Origin: Phyllobacteriaceae bacterium | GTDB lineage: Bacteria; Pseudomonadota; Alphaproteobacteria; Rhizobiales; Rhizobiaceae | Reading direction: 5' to 3' | Length of the DNA stretch: 64,000 nt | Assembly (NCBI GenBank): GCA_016711085.1 | Contig: JADJTR010000012.1 | Span: 310,001-374,000, forward strand | Part shown: in pieces, positions 40,887-53,900 of the stretch | Layout of the letters: every line of letters starts with the position of its first letter | Numbering within the stretch: position 1 is the first letter of the stretch | Notes under the pieces: model-generated | What the model was told of the DNA's origin: nothing | Seen by the model: the letters and a program-made list of their open reading frames with translations, nothing else | Databases searched by the model: none | Position numbers and translations under genes: made by a program

Positions 40887-41902
40887 TCAGTAGAAGAAAT
40901 CCCCCGCGTCGAGCGCGCCGGTGCCGCCGGTCTGGACCCAGACCGTGCCGGAGCCGTAGCCATAGCCGTACCAGTTCGATGCGGCGTAGGCGATGTTGAT
41001 CGTCAGGTCGGTGAAATCGTCGATGCCGGCGACCAGGCTCAGGTCGATCCGGTCGGTCCCATCCTGCCAGTCCCAGACATAGTCCGTCCCGCCGCCATCG
41101 GCGAAGCGGAAGGTGTCGAAATCGGCGCCGCCGAGCATCTGGTCGGACCCGTTACCCGAGATCAGCGTGTCGGTTCCCGCCTCGCCGAAGAGATAGGAGC
41201 CGGCATTGCCGGCGGTCAGCGTGTCGGTTCCGCCGCCGGCATGGATTTCCATCAGCCATGAAGCGCCGGCCGCGGTGAATGTCGTCGCCGCTGCGGCCGA
41301 TGGCGTAGTCAATGTTCGACGCCGCCATGTCAGAGCCACGTCGACAACGGGCGCCCCGGACACGGGATTGTAGATGGCGTAGTCATACCCACCGCCACCA
41401 TCGATCGAGGCTGTGTCCGATTCGAAATAGATGTAGTCGGTGAAGGTGCTGCCGGTGATGACGTCGCCGCCACCATTTCCATAGATCGTCACGCCGACCG
41501 TCGAGCTCGCCGCGGTCACGGTATCGGCAAAGCCGTTGCCGTAGTAGCCTTCCGCTGCATGGGCATTCATGTCGAAGGTGAGGGCGGTAGCGCTACGATT
41601 GAGCAGCCAGTCGAAGCCTGCCCCGCCATTGATCGATCCGGTAGCCAGATCGAACTGGTCGAAATAGACGTAGTCGTTGTAGGCGCTGCCGGTGAGGAAA
41701 TCCGCGCCGCCGAGACCCCAGATCGTCACGCCGGAAGCCGCCGTCGTCGCGTCGAGCGTATCCACGGCGGAGTTCGAGCCGTAAACGCCTTCGATGGAGC
41801 CGGCGCCCATGTCCAGAGTGAGACCGGTCGTAGACGCCAGCGCGTGGACGAAGTCCGAGCCGCTTCCACCATCGAGGACCGTATCCAGGCCATCGGCATA
41901 GA
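40887..41902 (-). repeat. Shared RTX C-terminal cassette, copy G
   Basis: The most diverged standard copy in its middle part (AASSTVGVTIYGNGGG and NPVSGAPVVDVALT), yet its last ~350 bp match copy C almost perfectly. A missing base near 41283 and a second change near 41335 swap the frame for about 17 codons. Confidence 0.8.
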
Positions 41903-44900
41903 GGAAATCGTTGCCCTCGCCGCCATAAAGTCGATCAGCTCCGGCCTCGCCGAAGAGGTTGTCGTTGCCGCCCTCGCCGTAGAGATCATCGTTGTCGCCG
42001 CCGCCATGGAGTTCGTCGCCGGCTCCGACCTCGTTGCCGCCGAAAAGGATATCGGCGCCGGCCAAGCCATGAAGCGCGTCGCGACCACCGGAGCCGCCGC
42101 GCAGCGTATTGTTCGCGTTGGTTCCGGTGATGACATCATTATGGGCCGAACCGGTGACGTTCTCGAAATTCGCAATGATGTCGTCTGTGGCATGCCCGCC
42201 CGAGGCCGTATTGGTTCCGATATTCACGGTCACGCCGGCGTCGGACCCGGTATATCGCACAGTGTCGCCGTTGACATGGGCGCCGCCGTCAAGCGTATCG
42301 CCGCCGGCGCCGCCTTCGAGGGTATCGTCGCCGTCCATGCCGGAAAGCATATCGCTTCCCGTACCGCCGACGAAGGTATCGTCCGCGCCGCTGCCGGCCA
42401 CGTTCTCCGGATTGATGTCATTGACCGTGACCGAAAGGACCTGATCGACGGACAAGCCGCCGGCGTCGGTGACGCGGACCGTCACGGAATGCGCCGCCGC
42501 CTGTTCGAAGTCGAGCAGCAATCCATCGGCCACCCTCAACTCGCCGTCGACGAGGATGAAACGCCCGGAAGCGTCGTCGAGCAGTGTGTAGCTGAATCCG
42601 GTGGTGTCATCGGGATCCACGCCGGAAAGCGCGCCGACAACCGCCGCGGCGGCGGCGAATTCGTCAACCGCCGACGACGTGAGAACGGCGCCTGTCGGCG
42701 CGTCGTTGACCGCGCCGATGGCGAGGTCGAACGTGTCCGTCGCGGTGAGGCCGCCGACGTCGGTGGCGATCACCTCGACCGACACAGTGCCGTTGAAGTC
42801 GAGCGGCGGCGTGCCCGAGATGACGTTGCCGCTGATCGTCAGCCAGGACGGCGAGCCCGAGCCAAGGCTGTAGGCCAGCGTCGCATTGTCCACATCGCTG
42901 AACGTGCCGACCGGGACCGTGAAGCTGAACGCCGTGTCCTCGGCGCCCGTCTGGTCAACAAGCGCACTGGCAACAACCGGCGTGTCGTTCGTACCGTCCA
43001 CGGTGACATTGACCGTGGCGATCGAGACCGCGCCGCCGCCATCCTGCACCGAATACTGGAAGCTGCCGCTCACCGTCTGGCCACCGGCGAGGCTGTCGGG
43101 AACTGCAACCGTATAGGTGCCGTCCGCAAGCAGATTGATCACCACGCCGCTGGACCCGAGCGTTATGGCGTAGCCGCCGGCGGTGGACATAGCGGTGGCC
43201 GTCGCCGAACCGGTGACGCCCACGACCGTGCGGGTGTCGTTGGCATCGACATCCTGGTCATTGTCGAGGATCGATCCCGGCGCGGCGCCGTTCAGCAGAT
43301 TGGACGATGCCGCGCCGCCAACGCCTTCGACGAGCGAGATCGTGTCGTTCACCGCGGCGATGGCGTCGTTCACGCCGGTTATGGTGACCGAAACGGTTGC
43401 CGTATCGGCGCCGCCCTGGCCGTCGCCAATGGTGTAGGTGAAGGTGTCCACCGCGGTTTCGCCAGCGGCGAGCTGGTTGAACAACGCGGTCGCCGAGGTG
43501 AGATTATAGAACAGCTGGCCGTTCGATTGCAGTGTGATTTCAGCACCGTAGTCAGTGGTGATGACACCAGCAGATGCCGGGCTGACTGCCGAGGTTGCAA
43601 CGCTTCCTGTACCCGTATCGCGCATGTCGCTGATCGCGACGATCTGCAGGGCGTCACCGTCAACATCGCTGTCAGCAACTCCCGCTGTGAGCAGGTTGAC
43701 AGTGGAAGAGAAAGCACCCTCACTGACGCCGAAAGCATCAGCCACGGCAACCGGCGCATCATTGGTGCCCGTCAGGGTGATGGTCAGCGTCGAGGTCGAG
43801 GTAGCGCCATGCTCGTCCGTGACCGTATAGTTGGCCACAACCGTTCCGGTCGCTCCCTGTGCCAGGTGCTGGTAGGCCGCATTCCCGGCATCGAAGCTGT
43901 AGGTACCATCGCCATTCAGCGTCAGACCCGCAACCGGGGCATTCAGGCTGTAGCTCAGGAGCGCGCCATCATCCACATCGGTGTCATTGGCAACCGAGCC
44001 CGTGATTATGGCGTCTTCACTTCCTGACTTGACGTCAGCCACGGCAACCGGCGCATCATTGGTGCCCGTCAAGGTGATGGTCAGCGTCGAGGTCGAGCTT
44101 GCTCCATGTTCGTCCGTGACCGTGTAGTTGGCGGTCACAACCTGCGTCGCACCCTGTACCAAGTGCTGGTAGGCCGCATTGCTGGCATCGAAGCTGTAGC
44201 TGCCATCGCCATTCAGCGTCAGGCCCGCAACCGGGGCATTCAGGCTATAGGTCAGGATCGCGCCATCATCGATATCGTTGTCGTTGGCAACCGTGCCCGT
44301 GATCGTGGCATCTTCACTGCCAGACTTGGTGTCAGCCACCGCAACAGGCGCATCATTGGTGCCCGTCAGGGTGATGGTCAGCGTTGAGGTCGAGGTGGCG
44401 CCATGCTGGTCCGTGACCGTGTAGTTGGCCACAACCGTTCCGGTCGCACCCTGTGCCAGATGCTGGTAGGCTGCATTGCTGGCATCGAAGCTGTAGCTGC
44501 CATCGCCATTCAGCGTCAGGCCCGCAACCGGGGCATTCAGGCTATAGGTCAGGATCGCGCCATCATCGATATCGTTGTCGTTGGCAACCGTGCCCGTGAT
44601 CGTGGCATCTTCACTGCCAGACTTGGTGTCAGCCACGGCAACCGGCGCATCATTGGTGCCCGTCAAGGTGATGGTCAGCGTCGAGGTCGAGCTTGCTCCA
44701 TGTTCGTCCGTGACCGTGTAGTTGGCGGTCACAACCTGCGTCGCACCCTGTGCCAAGTGCTGGTAGGCCGCATTGCTGGCATCGAAGCTGTAGCTGCCAT
44801 CGCCATTCAGCGTCAGGCCCGCAACCGGGGCATTCAGGCTGTAGCTCAGGAGCGCGCCATCATCCACATCGGTGTCATTAGCAACCGAGCCCGTGATCGT

Positions 44901-47900
44901 GGCATCCTCATTGCCAGCATTGCTGTCGGCCACCGCAACAGGTGTGTCGTTGGTCCCGGTCAATGTGATGGTGAGCGTTGAGGTCGAGGTGGCTCCATGT
45001 TCGTCCGTGACCGTGTAGTTGGCCACAACCGTTCCGGTCGCACCCTGTGCCAGGTGCTGGTAGGCCGCATTCCCGGCATCGAAGCTGTAGGTACCATCGC
45101 CATTCAGCGTCAGACCCGCAACCGGGGCATTCAGGCTGTAGCTCAGGAGCGCGCCATCATCCACATCGGTGTCATTGGCAACCGGTGTGATTATGGCGTC
45201 TTCACTTCCTGACTTGACGTCAGCCACGGCAACCGGCGCATCATTGGTGCCCGTCAAAGGTGATGGTCAGCGTCGAGGTCGAGCTTGCTCCATGTTCGTC
45301 CGTGACCGTGTAGTTGGCGGTCACAACCTGCGTCGCACCCTGTACCAAGTGCTGGTAGGCCGCATTGCTGGCATCGAAGCTGTAGCTGCCATCGCCATTC
45401 AGCGTCAGGCCCGCAACCGGGGCATTCAGGCTATAGGTCAGGATCGCGCCATCATCGATATCGTTGTCGTTGGCAACCGTGCCCGTGATCGTGGCATCTT
45501 CACTGCCAGACTTGGTGTCAGCCACCGCAACAGGCGCATCATTGGTGCCCGTCAGGGTGATTGTCAGCGTTGAGGTCGAGGTGGCGCCATGCTGGTCCGT
45601 GACCGTGTAGTTGGCCACAACCGTTCCGGTCGCACCCTGTGCCAGATGCTGGTAGGCTGCATTGCTGGCATCGAAGCTGTAGCTGCCATCGCCATTCAGC
45701 GTCAGGCCCGGCAACCGGGGCATTCAGGCTATAGGTCAGGATCGCGCCATCATCGATATCGTTGTCGTTGGCAACCGTGCCCGTGATCGTGGCATCTTCA
45801 CTGCCAGACTTGGTGTCAGCCACGGCAACCGGCGCATCATTGGTGCCCGTCAGGGTGATGGTCAGCGTTGAGGTCGAGGTGGCGCCATGCTGGTCCGTGA
45901 CCGTGTAGTTGGCTGTCACAACCTGTGTCGCACCCTGGGCCAGGTGCTGGTAGGCCGCATTGCTGGCATCGAAGCTGTAGCTGCCATCGCCATTCAGCGT
46001 CAGGCCCGCAACCGGGGCATTCAGGCTATAGGTCAGGATCGCGCCATCATCGATATCGTTGTCGTTGGCAACCGTGCCCGTGATCGTGGCATCTTCACTG
46101 CCAGACTTGGTGTCAGCCACCGCAACAGGCGCATCATTGGTGCCCGTCAGGGTGATGGTCAGCGTTGAGGTCGAGGTGGCGCCATGCTGGTCCGTGACCG
46201 TGTAGTTGGCCACAACCGTTCCGGTCGCACCCTGTGCCAGGTGCTGGTAGGCCGCATTCCCGGCATCGAAGCTGTAGCTGCCATCGCCATTCAGCGTCAG
46301 GCCCGCAACCGGGGCATTCAGGCTATAGGTCAGGATCGCGCCATCATCGATATCGTTGTCGTTGGCAACCGTGCCCGTGATCGTGGCATCTTCACTGCCA
46401 GACTTGGTGTCAGCCACCGCAACAGGCGCATCATTGGTGCCCGTCAGGGTGATGGTCAGCGTTGAGGTCGAGGTGGCGCCATGTTCGTCCGTGACCGTGT
46501 AGTTGGCCACAACCGTTCCGGTCGCACCCTGTGCCAGATGCTGGTAGGCTGCATTGCTGGCATCGAAGCTGTAGCTGCCATCGCCATTCAGCGTCAGGCC
46601 CGCAACCGGGGCATTCAGGCTATAGGTCAGGATCGCGCCATCATCGATATCGTTGTCGTTGGCAACCGTGCCCGTGATCGTGGCATCTTCACTGCCAGAC
46701 TTGGTGTCAGCCACCGCAACAGGCGCATCATTGGTGCCCGTCAGGGTGATGGTCAGCGTTGAGGTCGAGGTGGCGCCATGCTGGTCCGTGACCGTGTAGT
46801 TGGCTGTCACAACCTGTGTCGTACCCAGTGCCGGTGCTGGTAGGCCGCATTGCTTGCATCGAAGCTGTAGCTGCCATCGCCATTCAGCGTCAGGCCCGCA
46901 ACCGAGGCATTCAGCGTATAGGTCAGGATTGCGCTATCATCGATATCCGTATCATTGGCAACCGTGCCTGTGATTATGGCGTCTTCGCTGCCAGACTTGG
47001 TATCAGCAACTGCAACCGGCGCATCATTGGTGCCCGTCAAGGTGATGGTGAGCGTTGAGGTCGAGGTGGCTCCATGCTCGTCCGTGACCGTGTAGTTGGC
47101 CACAACCGTTCCGGTCGCACCCTGGGCCAGATGCTGGTAGGCCGCATTGCTGGCATCGAAGCTGTAGGTGCCATAGCCATTCAGCGTCAGGCCCGCAACC
47201 GGGGCAGTCAGCGTATAGGTCAGGATTGCGCCATCATCGATATCACTGTCATTGGTCGCAACCGTGCCCGTGATCGTGGCGTCTTCGCTGCCAGACTTGG
47301 TGTCGGCCACCGCAACTGGCGTGTCGTTGGTCCCCGTGATTGTTACACTGATCGGAACAGTATCGACCACGCCAAAGCCGTCGTTCAAAGACAGCGTGTA
47401 GGTAATCGTCACGCTCTGGCCTGCTCCCAGATAGTCAAAGAGCTGATCCTGAGGTGCCGCAAAACTCCAGTTGAATGCGCCTGTCGTGGCATTATTCGCA
47501 TTGGTGAGACCGCTGGTCGTCAGCCAATCTGCAAGTTCTGCAGGCAAGACACCTGCTGGTCCTGAACCTGCCGTGACAGCAGCAGCCACGGTGACCGTGA
47601 AGTCACTCGCATCCTGCATGATATCATCATCATTGAAGGTGATCGTTCCACTTGTGGTGATGAGGGCATCAGGTGCAAGCGCGCTGCTTGATCCCGTTAC
47701 CCCTGCTGCCTCGGTGAACGTCAACGGAGAGACAGATGACGTTATGTCTGGCGCGTCATTGGTGCCGGTGATGGCGATCGACACGGTCTGGGTGGCCGTG
47801 GCGCCATGGTTGTCGGTTATGGTGATCACATAGACTTGCGGGCTGGTCGCCAGCGCCTGACCCTCCGCAAGCCCGTTGAGGGCCGTGTCGGCGATGGTGA

Positions 47901-50900
47901 AGGTCCAGGCCAACTGGCCAGCGCCGTCGCCGGTCGCCGGATCGGTCTGGGACACCGTCAACGCCCCGGCATAGCCGACGCCGCCGCCGTCGGCGGCCAC
48001 CGTGTAACTGTGGACGTCGGCGAATTCGGCGTCGGTGAAGTCGATCGTGCCGGTGACGACGACGGGCGTGCCTTCGGCCGGGCCTTCGGCATGTTCGTCG
48101 GCAACAGCGTTGACAACGCCCGACATGGCCGGGGGAGCAGTGGAGACGATGACAGGCGCGTCATTGGCGCCGGTGAAGGACAGCGACAATGTCGACGGCG
48201 TCGCGGCCAGCCCGTCGGAAACCTGAACCGGATCGAGAACGAGGGATTGTCGCCGAGACGCAACGCGTTGATGCCGGCGTCGCTCGGCACGAAGCTGTAG
48301 GCGCCATTGGCCTGAACGGTGAGAACGCCGAGCGTGAGGGTTGCTCCGCCTGGCTGCGTGAATGTGACGGTAAGGCTGGTCGAACCATCAAGGGCAGCGG
48401 TTGCGCCGACGATGGAGTAGGTGAAGACAGTAGCATCATCTATGTCCGCACCGGCGAGCACACCACTCACTGTCGCGAAATCGTTTGCGGCGACTGTATC
48501 GACAATCACAGAAACGGTTTCAGCAACAAGAGTCGGCCCATCATTGGTGCCCGTCAGGGTGATGGTCAGCGTTGAGGTCGAGGTGGCGCCATGCTGGTCC
48601 GTGACCGTGTAGTTGGCTCACAACCGTTCCGGTCGCACCCTGTGCCAGATGCTGGTAGGCCGCATTGCTGGCATCGAAGCTGTAGCTGCCATCGCCATTC
48701 AGCGTCAGGCCCGCAACCGGGGCATTCAGGCTATAGGTCAGGATCGCGCCATCATCGATATCGTTGTCGTTGGCAACCGTGCCCGTGATCGTGGCATCTT
48801 CACTGCCAGACTTGGTGTCAGCCACGGCAACCGGCGCATCATTGGTGCCCGTCAGGGTGATGGTCAGCGTCGAGGTCGAGGTGGCGCCATGTTCGTCCGT
48901 GACCGTGTAGTTGGCGGTCACAACCTGCGTCGCACCCTGTGCCAAGTGCTGGTAGGCCGCATTGCTGGCATCGAAGCTGTAGCTGCCATCGCCATTCAGC
49001 GTCAGGCCCGCAACCGGGGCATTCAGGCTGTAGCTCAGGAGCGCGCCATCATCGACATCGTTGTCGTTGGCAACCGGGCCCGTGATCGTGGCATCCTCAT
49101 TGCCAGCACTTGGTGTCAGCCACCGCAACAGGCGCGTCGTTGGTCCCGTCAAGGGTGATGGTGAGCGTTGAGGTCGAGGTGGCGCCATGCTGGTCCGTGA
49201 CCGTGTAGTTGGCTGCCACAACCTGTCCGGTCGCACCCTGGGCCAGGTGCTGGTAGGCCGCATCCCGGCATCGAAGCTGTAGGTGCCATCGCCATTCAGC
49301 GTCAGGCCCGCAACCGGGGCATTCAGGCTATAGCTCAGGAGCGCGCCATCATCGACATCGTTGTCGTTGGCAACCAAGCCCGTGATTATGGCGTCTTCAC
49401 TGCCTGACTTGGCGTCAGCCACGGCAACAGGCGCATCATTGGTGCCCGTCAAAGGTGATGGTCAGCGTCGAGGTCGAGGTTGCGCCATGTTGGTCCGTGA
49501 CCGTGTAGTTGGCGGTCACAACCTGTGTCGTACCCAGTGCCAGGTGCTGGTAGGCCGCATTGCTGGCATCGAAGCTGTAGCTGCCATCGCCATTCAGCGT
49601 CAGGCCCGCAACCGGGGCATTCAGGCTATAGGTCAGGATCGCGCCATCATCGATATCGTTGTCGTTGGCAACCGTGCCCGTGATCGTGGCGTCTTCACTG
49701 CCAGACTTGGTGTCAGCCACCGCAACAGGCGCATCATTGGTGCCCGTCAGGGTGATGGTCAGCGTTGAGGTCGAGGTGGCGCCATGTTCGTCCGTGACCG
49801 TGTAGTTGGCCACAACCGTTCCGGTCGCACCCTGTGCCAGATGCTGGTAGGCTGCATTGCTGGCATCGAAGCTGTAGCTGCCATCGCCATTCAGCGTCAG
49901 GCCCGCAACCGGGGCATTCAGGCTATAGGTCAGGATCGCGCCATCATCGATATCGTTGTCGTTGGCAACCGTGCCCGTGATCGTGGCATCTTCACTGCCA
50001 GACTTGGTGTCAGCCACCGCAACAGGCGCATCATTGGTGCCCGTCAGGGTGATGGTCAGCGTTGAGGTCGAGGTGGCGCCATGCTGGTCCGTGACCGTGT
50101 AGTTGGCTGTCACAACCTGTGTCGTACCCAGTGCCAGGTGCTGGTAGGCCGCATTGCTTGCATCGAAGCTGTAGCTGCCATCGCCATTCAGCGTCAGGCC
50201 CGCAACCGAGGCATTCAGCGTATAGGTCAGGATTGCGCTATCATCGATATCCGTATCATTGGCAACCGTGCCTGTGATTATGGCGTCTTCGCTGCCAGAC
50301 TTGGTATCAGCAACTGCAACCGGCGCATCATTGGTGCCCGTCAAGGTGATGGTGAGCGTTGAGGTCGAGGTGGCTCCATGCTCGTCCGTGATCGTGTAGT
50401 TGGCCACAACCGTTCCGGTCGCACCCTGGGCCAGATGCTGGTAGGCCGCATTGCTGGCATCGAAGCTGTAGGTGCCATCGCCATTCAGCGTCAGGCCCGC
50501 AACCGGGGCAGTCAGCGTATAGGTCAGGATTGCGCCATCATCGATATCACTGTCATTGGTCGCAACCGTGCCCGTGATCGTGGCGTCTTCGCTGCCAGAC
50601 TTGGTGTCGGCCACCGCAACTGGCGTGTCGTTGGTGCCTGTAACAGTGATCACCACGTTTTGCGTAAATGAACCGCCATCTCCATCACTCACGCTGACTG
50701 CAAAGGTCAGCGTTACGGTTTGGCCTGCAGGCAAATAGTCGAAGGCGCTGTTCGGAGCGTCGAAATGCCAGTCGACAAAGCCCGTGCCTGAGCCTGCGGT
50801 TTTGCTGACAGCATCAAGGGTGAACCACTCTAGAAGCTGGGCATTGGACGGCGCATTGGCAGGGTGTGTGCCACCAATCGTGACGGACATGGGTTCTGCT

Positions 50901-53900
50901 GCCGTGAAGCCGACATCGCTTAAATCTACATCCGTGAATGTGATCTTTCCGTCGGCCTCCAGCATGCCTGTGCCGCCTGTCACACCTGCAGTTTCTGTGA
51001 CATCTCCTGAGACATCGTAGCCAATTGCTGCGGTTGCCACGACAGGCGCATCGTTTGTACCGGTGATCGTGACCGTGACGATCGTTGTTTCAAACTTCGG
51101 AGGAACACCGTTGTCTGTGACCTTGACTTCGTACTTCTGCACGAGTTGCTCACCAGCGGCGAGGAACTGCAAGGCCGTGTCGGATACTGCAAAGTTCCAG
51201 GACACTTCGCCTGTGCCTGCGCCCGTCGAGTCGGAGATGAAGCCCGACGACAGCGTGCCGACATAGGCAGCGGGCGCAAGTGACGTGTTGCTTGCGCCAT
51301 AGATCTGGTTGCCAGCGACTGCTGTGACCGTCACGGTATGTGTCTGGTCCAATTCAACATCGTCGAACAAGACTGAGCCACTTGCGGTCAAGGGGCCGCC
51401 TTCAGCTGCTGAACCTGTAACGCCAGCTGTCGAGAAGGTTGGCGCGTCATTCTCGCCGCTGACGGTGAAGGTGGCGCTGTGTGGAATCGTGGCGCCGCGA
51501 TCGTCGGTCACGAAATAGGTCAGCGTGACAACGACGGACTGGTCGCCATCCAGGCCGTTGAAGAACGTGTTGGGGTTGAAGGTGATCGCGCCAGTTTCAG
51601 GATTGGTGGCAGCACGAATGGCGGTGGTCAGAGCTGCATTCAAGGCGGCAGCATCGGCATAACCCAAGGCGGTAATGGCGGCCCCATTGGCGTCTGTTGT
51701 TGCTGCGATATCTGCTGTTGCGCCCATCGGGGTTGTGGTCACGATGTCAAGATCGTGAACAGAGTCCGCGTCAGTGACATTGGTGAGCAATGAGCCCGTC
51801 AGGCTGCCGGTCTCAACAACAGAGCCAAGCAATACCTGTGCCGAAGCCACGGGCACATCATTTGTGCCCTTGATGGTGATGGTAATGGTCTGGGTGGCAG
51901 TGCCGCCCTGGCCGTCGCTGACGGTGGCGGTGTATTCCTGGGTGACGATCTGGCCTTCGGTGAGCGCGCGCGTGTCGGCGTCGTTGGCGTTCAGCGCATA
52001 GCTCCACGCGCCCGTCAACGGGTTGATCGACATGACGCCATAGGTGTCGGGACCCGTGACAGACCAGGCCAGCGTGCCACCGTCAACGTCCGTGGCGTTC
52101 AACTGCCCGGAGGCCGTTGGCAGGTAGCCATTGGCAAGGTCAAAGGCGAGAGCGAGTGGCCCGTTTGGATCACCCTGGTTGCCGCTGTAAACCGGACGGG
52201 TCAGCAGGTTGAGTATGCCCGCCGTCGTCATCGCGGAGATGATGCCATTGTAAACCGGCGAGCCCAAGCCGAACCGATCGGCCATGGTTGAACCATTGAG
52301 GTTACCCAGCAGGTTATCGTGCATGGACTGGTAGCGGTCCGGCCCGTCGCTGCCGGAATCGGGCGTGTACTTGACGATGATGTCGATTAGCGGCTGGCCG
52401 CCTGCGTCCAGATATTGTGCATAGGCAATGCCGAGATAGACGAAAGCCTGGTTGAGCGGCACGTTATAGTAGTTCGCACCTGCCACGTAGGCATCATCAA
52501 GGAAGTCCCAGACCTGGGCGATGGCGTCAGCCTGCGTTGATCCAGCTGGCAGATTGCTCAGCACAGTCGAGAGAACGGTTGATACTGATGTTGGGTCTGT
52601 GCCGAGTGGCGGTCCGATGATCGGATCCAGATTCAGTGTTGGTTCAAAGCCGTTGGAAACGGCTGGGTTCGTGCCTGCTTCCACAACATGGTCGAGGCTG
52701 CCCTCGGCCCAGGCCGCGCCAGTCTGAGCGCCGCTCGAAATCACCGGCGCGTCGTTGGTGCCCGTGATGGTGACGACAACGTTTTGCGTTGTGCTGCCAC
52801 CATCGCCATCTTCGATCTGGACAAGATAGGTGAAGACGAGCGTTTCACCCGCCGGGAGAACATCGAATACCGCGTTCGGGGCGGAGAAGCTCCATGCGAC
52901 GGAGCCATCGGCGGAGCCGGGAACCTTGGCGACCGCGCCCAAAGAGAACCAGTTGAGCAAATCGGCGTTTGACGGGGGGGCGCCTGCAAAGGTGCCGCCC
53001 ACCGTGACCGTCACCGGCTCGGTCGCCACGTGGCCGACATCGGTCAAATCGATATCGGTGAAGGTGATGAGGCCGGAATCGGCGAGATTGGTCGCGCCGC
53101 CGGTGACGCCGGCGGTTTCGGTGATGGAGCCGGTCACGTCGTAGCCGGGCGCGGCCGCGTTGATGACGGGGCCGTCATTGGCGCCGGCGATGGTGACGAC
53201 GACATCCTGGGTGGCCGAGCCACCTACTCCGTCTGACACCATGACAGTGTAGGTCTGGGTCAGGGTTTGGCCTGCCGACAAATGTTCGATGGCGGAATCC
53301 GCCACCGAGAAGCTCCATGCCAAGGCGCCGTCCACCGTGGTGGCGCCCGATTGGGTCACGCTTGTCGTGAATGTGCCAACATAGCCGGCGCCTGCCGGAA
53401 CGAACGATGCGGTGTGGCCCGCATCCAGCACATCGACATCCTGGAACGGAATCACGCCGCTCGCCATATGCATCGTCGAGCTTTCGCCAACGCCATTGTC
53501 GGCGATTTCAGCGAGATTGGCGGCGAAATCGCCCAGCATCAGGTTGTTGATGGCGAGGCCACCGGAAATGGATACGTCCGTGAACCAGCCGTAGCGGTTG
53601 CCGCCGACGCCGGCGATGGCGTCCGTGGTGCCGAGAACTCGCTGCCAAACGATACTGCCGTCGCCATCGAGCAGGTTGAACTCGACCTGCAGGAAACCAG
53701 AACTGTCGCGGAACACGTGCTGAAGCGTGTACCATCCCGTCGCGGGGATCGTGCCAAATCCGGGTTGGGTTTCAAGGTCGTTACGCGGCTCGAAGCTCGA
53801 GCCGGTATCGCCCCAGATCTGCAGGTTCCCCGTGCTGGCGTCTTGCGTGACATGGAAGACAAAGTCGCGAAGATGGGTCCCCGATGCGTTGTTAATCGCA

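Noticed and set aside
43765..50634. CRISPR-like periodicity
   Set aside because: The 297-bp period is coding repeat with no spacer variation, and no cas genes are near.
43770..50671. Plus-strand open frames of about 93 codons recurring every 297 bp with similar sequence
   Set aside because: They are the antisense of the VCBS units. The minus strand encodes recognisable VCBS domains, while the plus-strand products match no family and have no ribosome sites.
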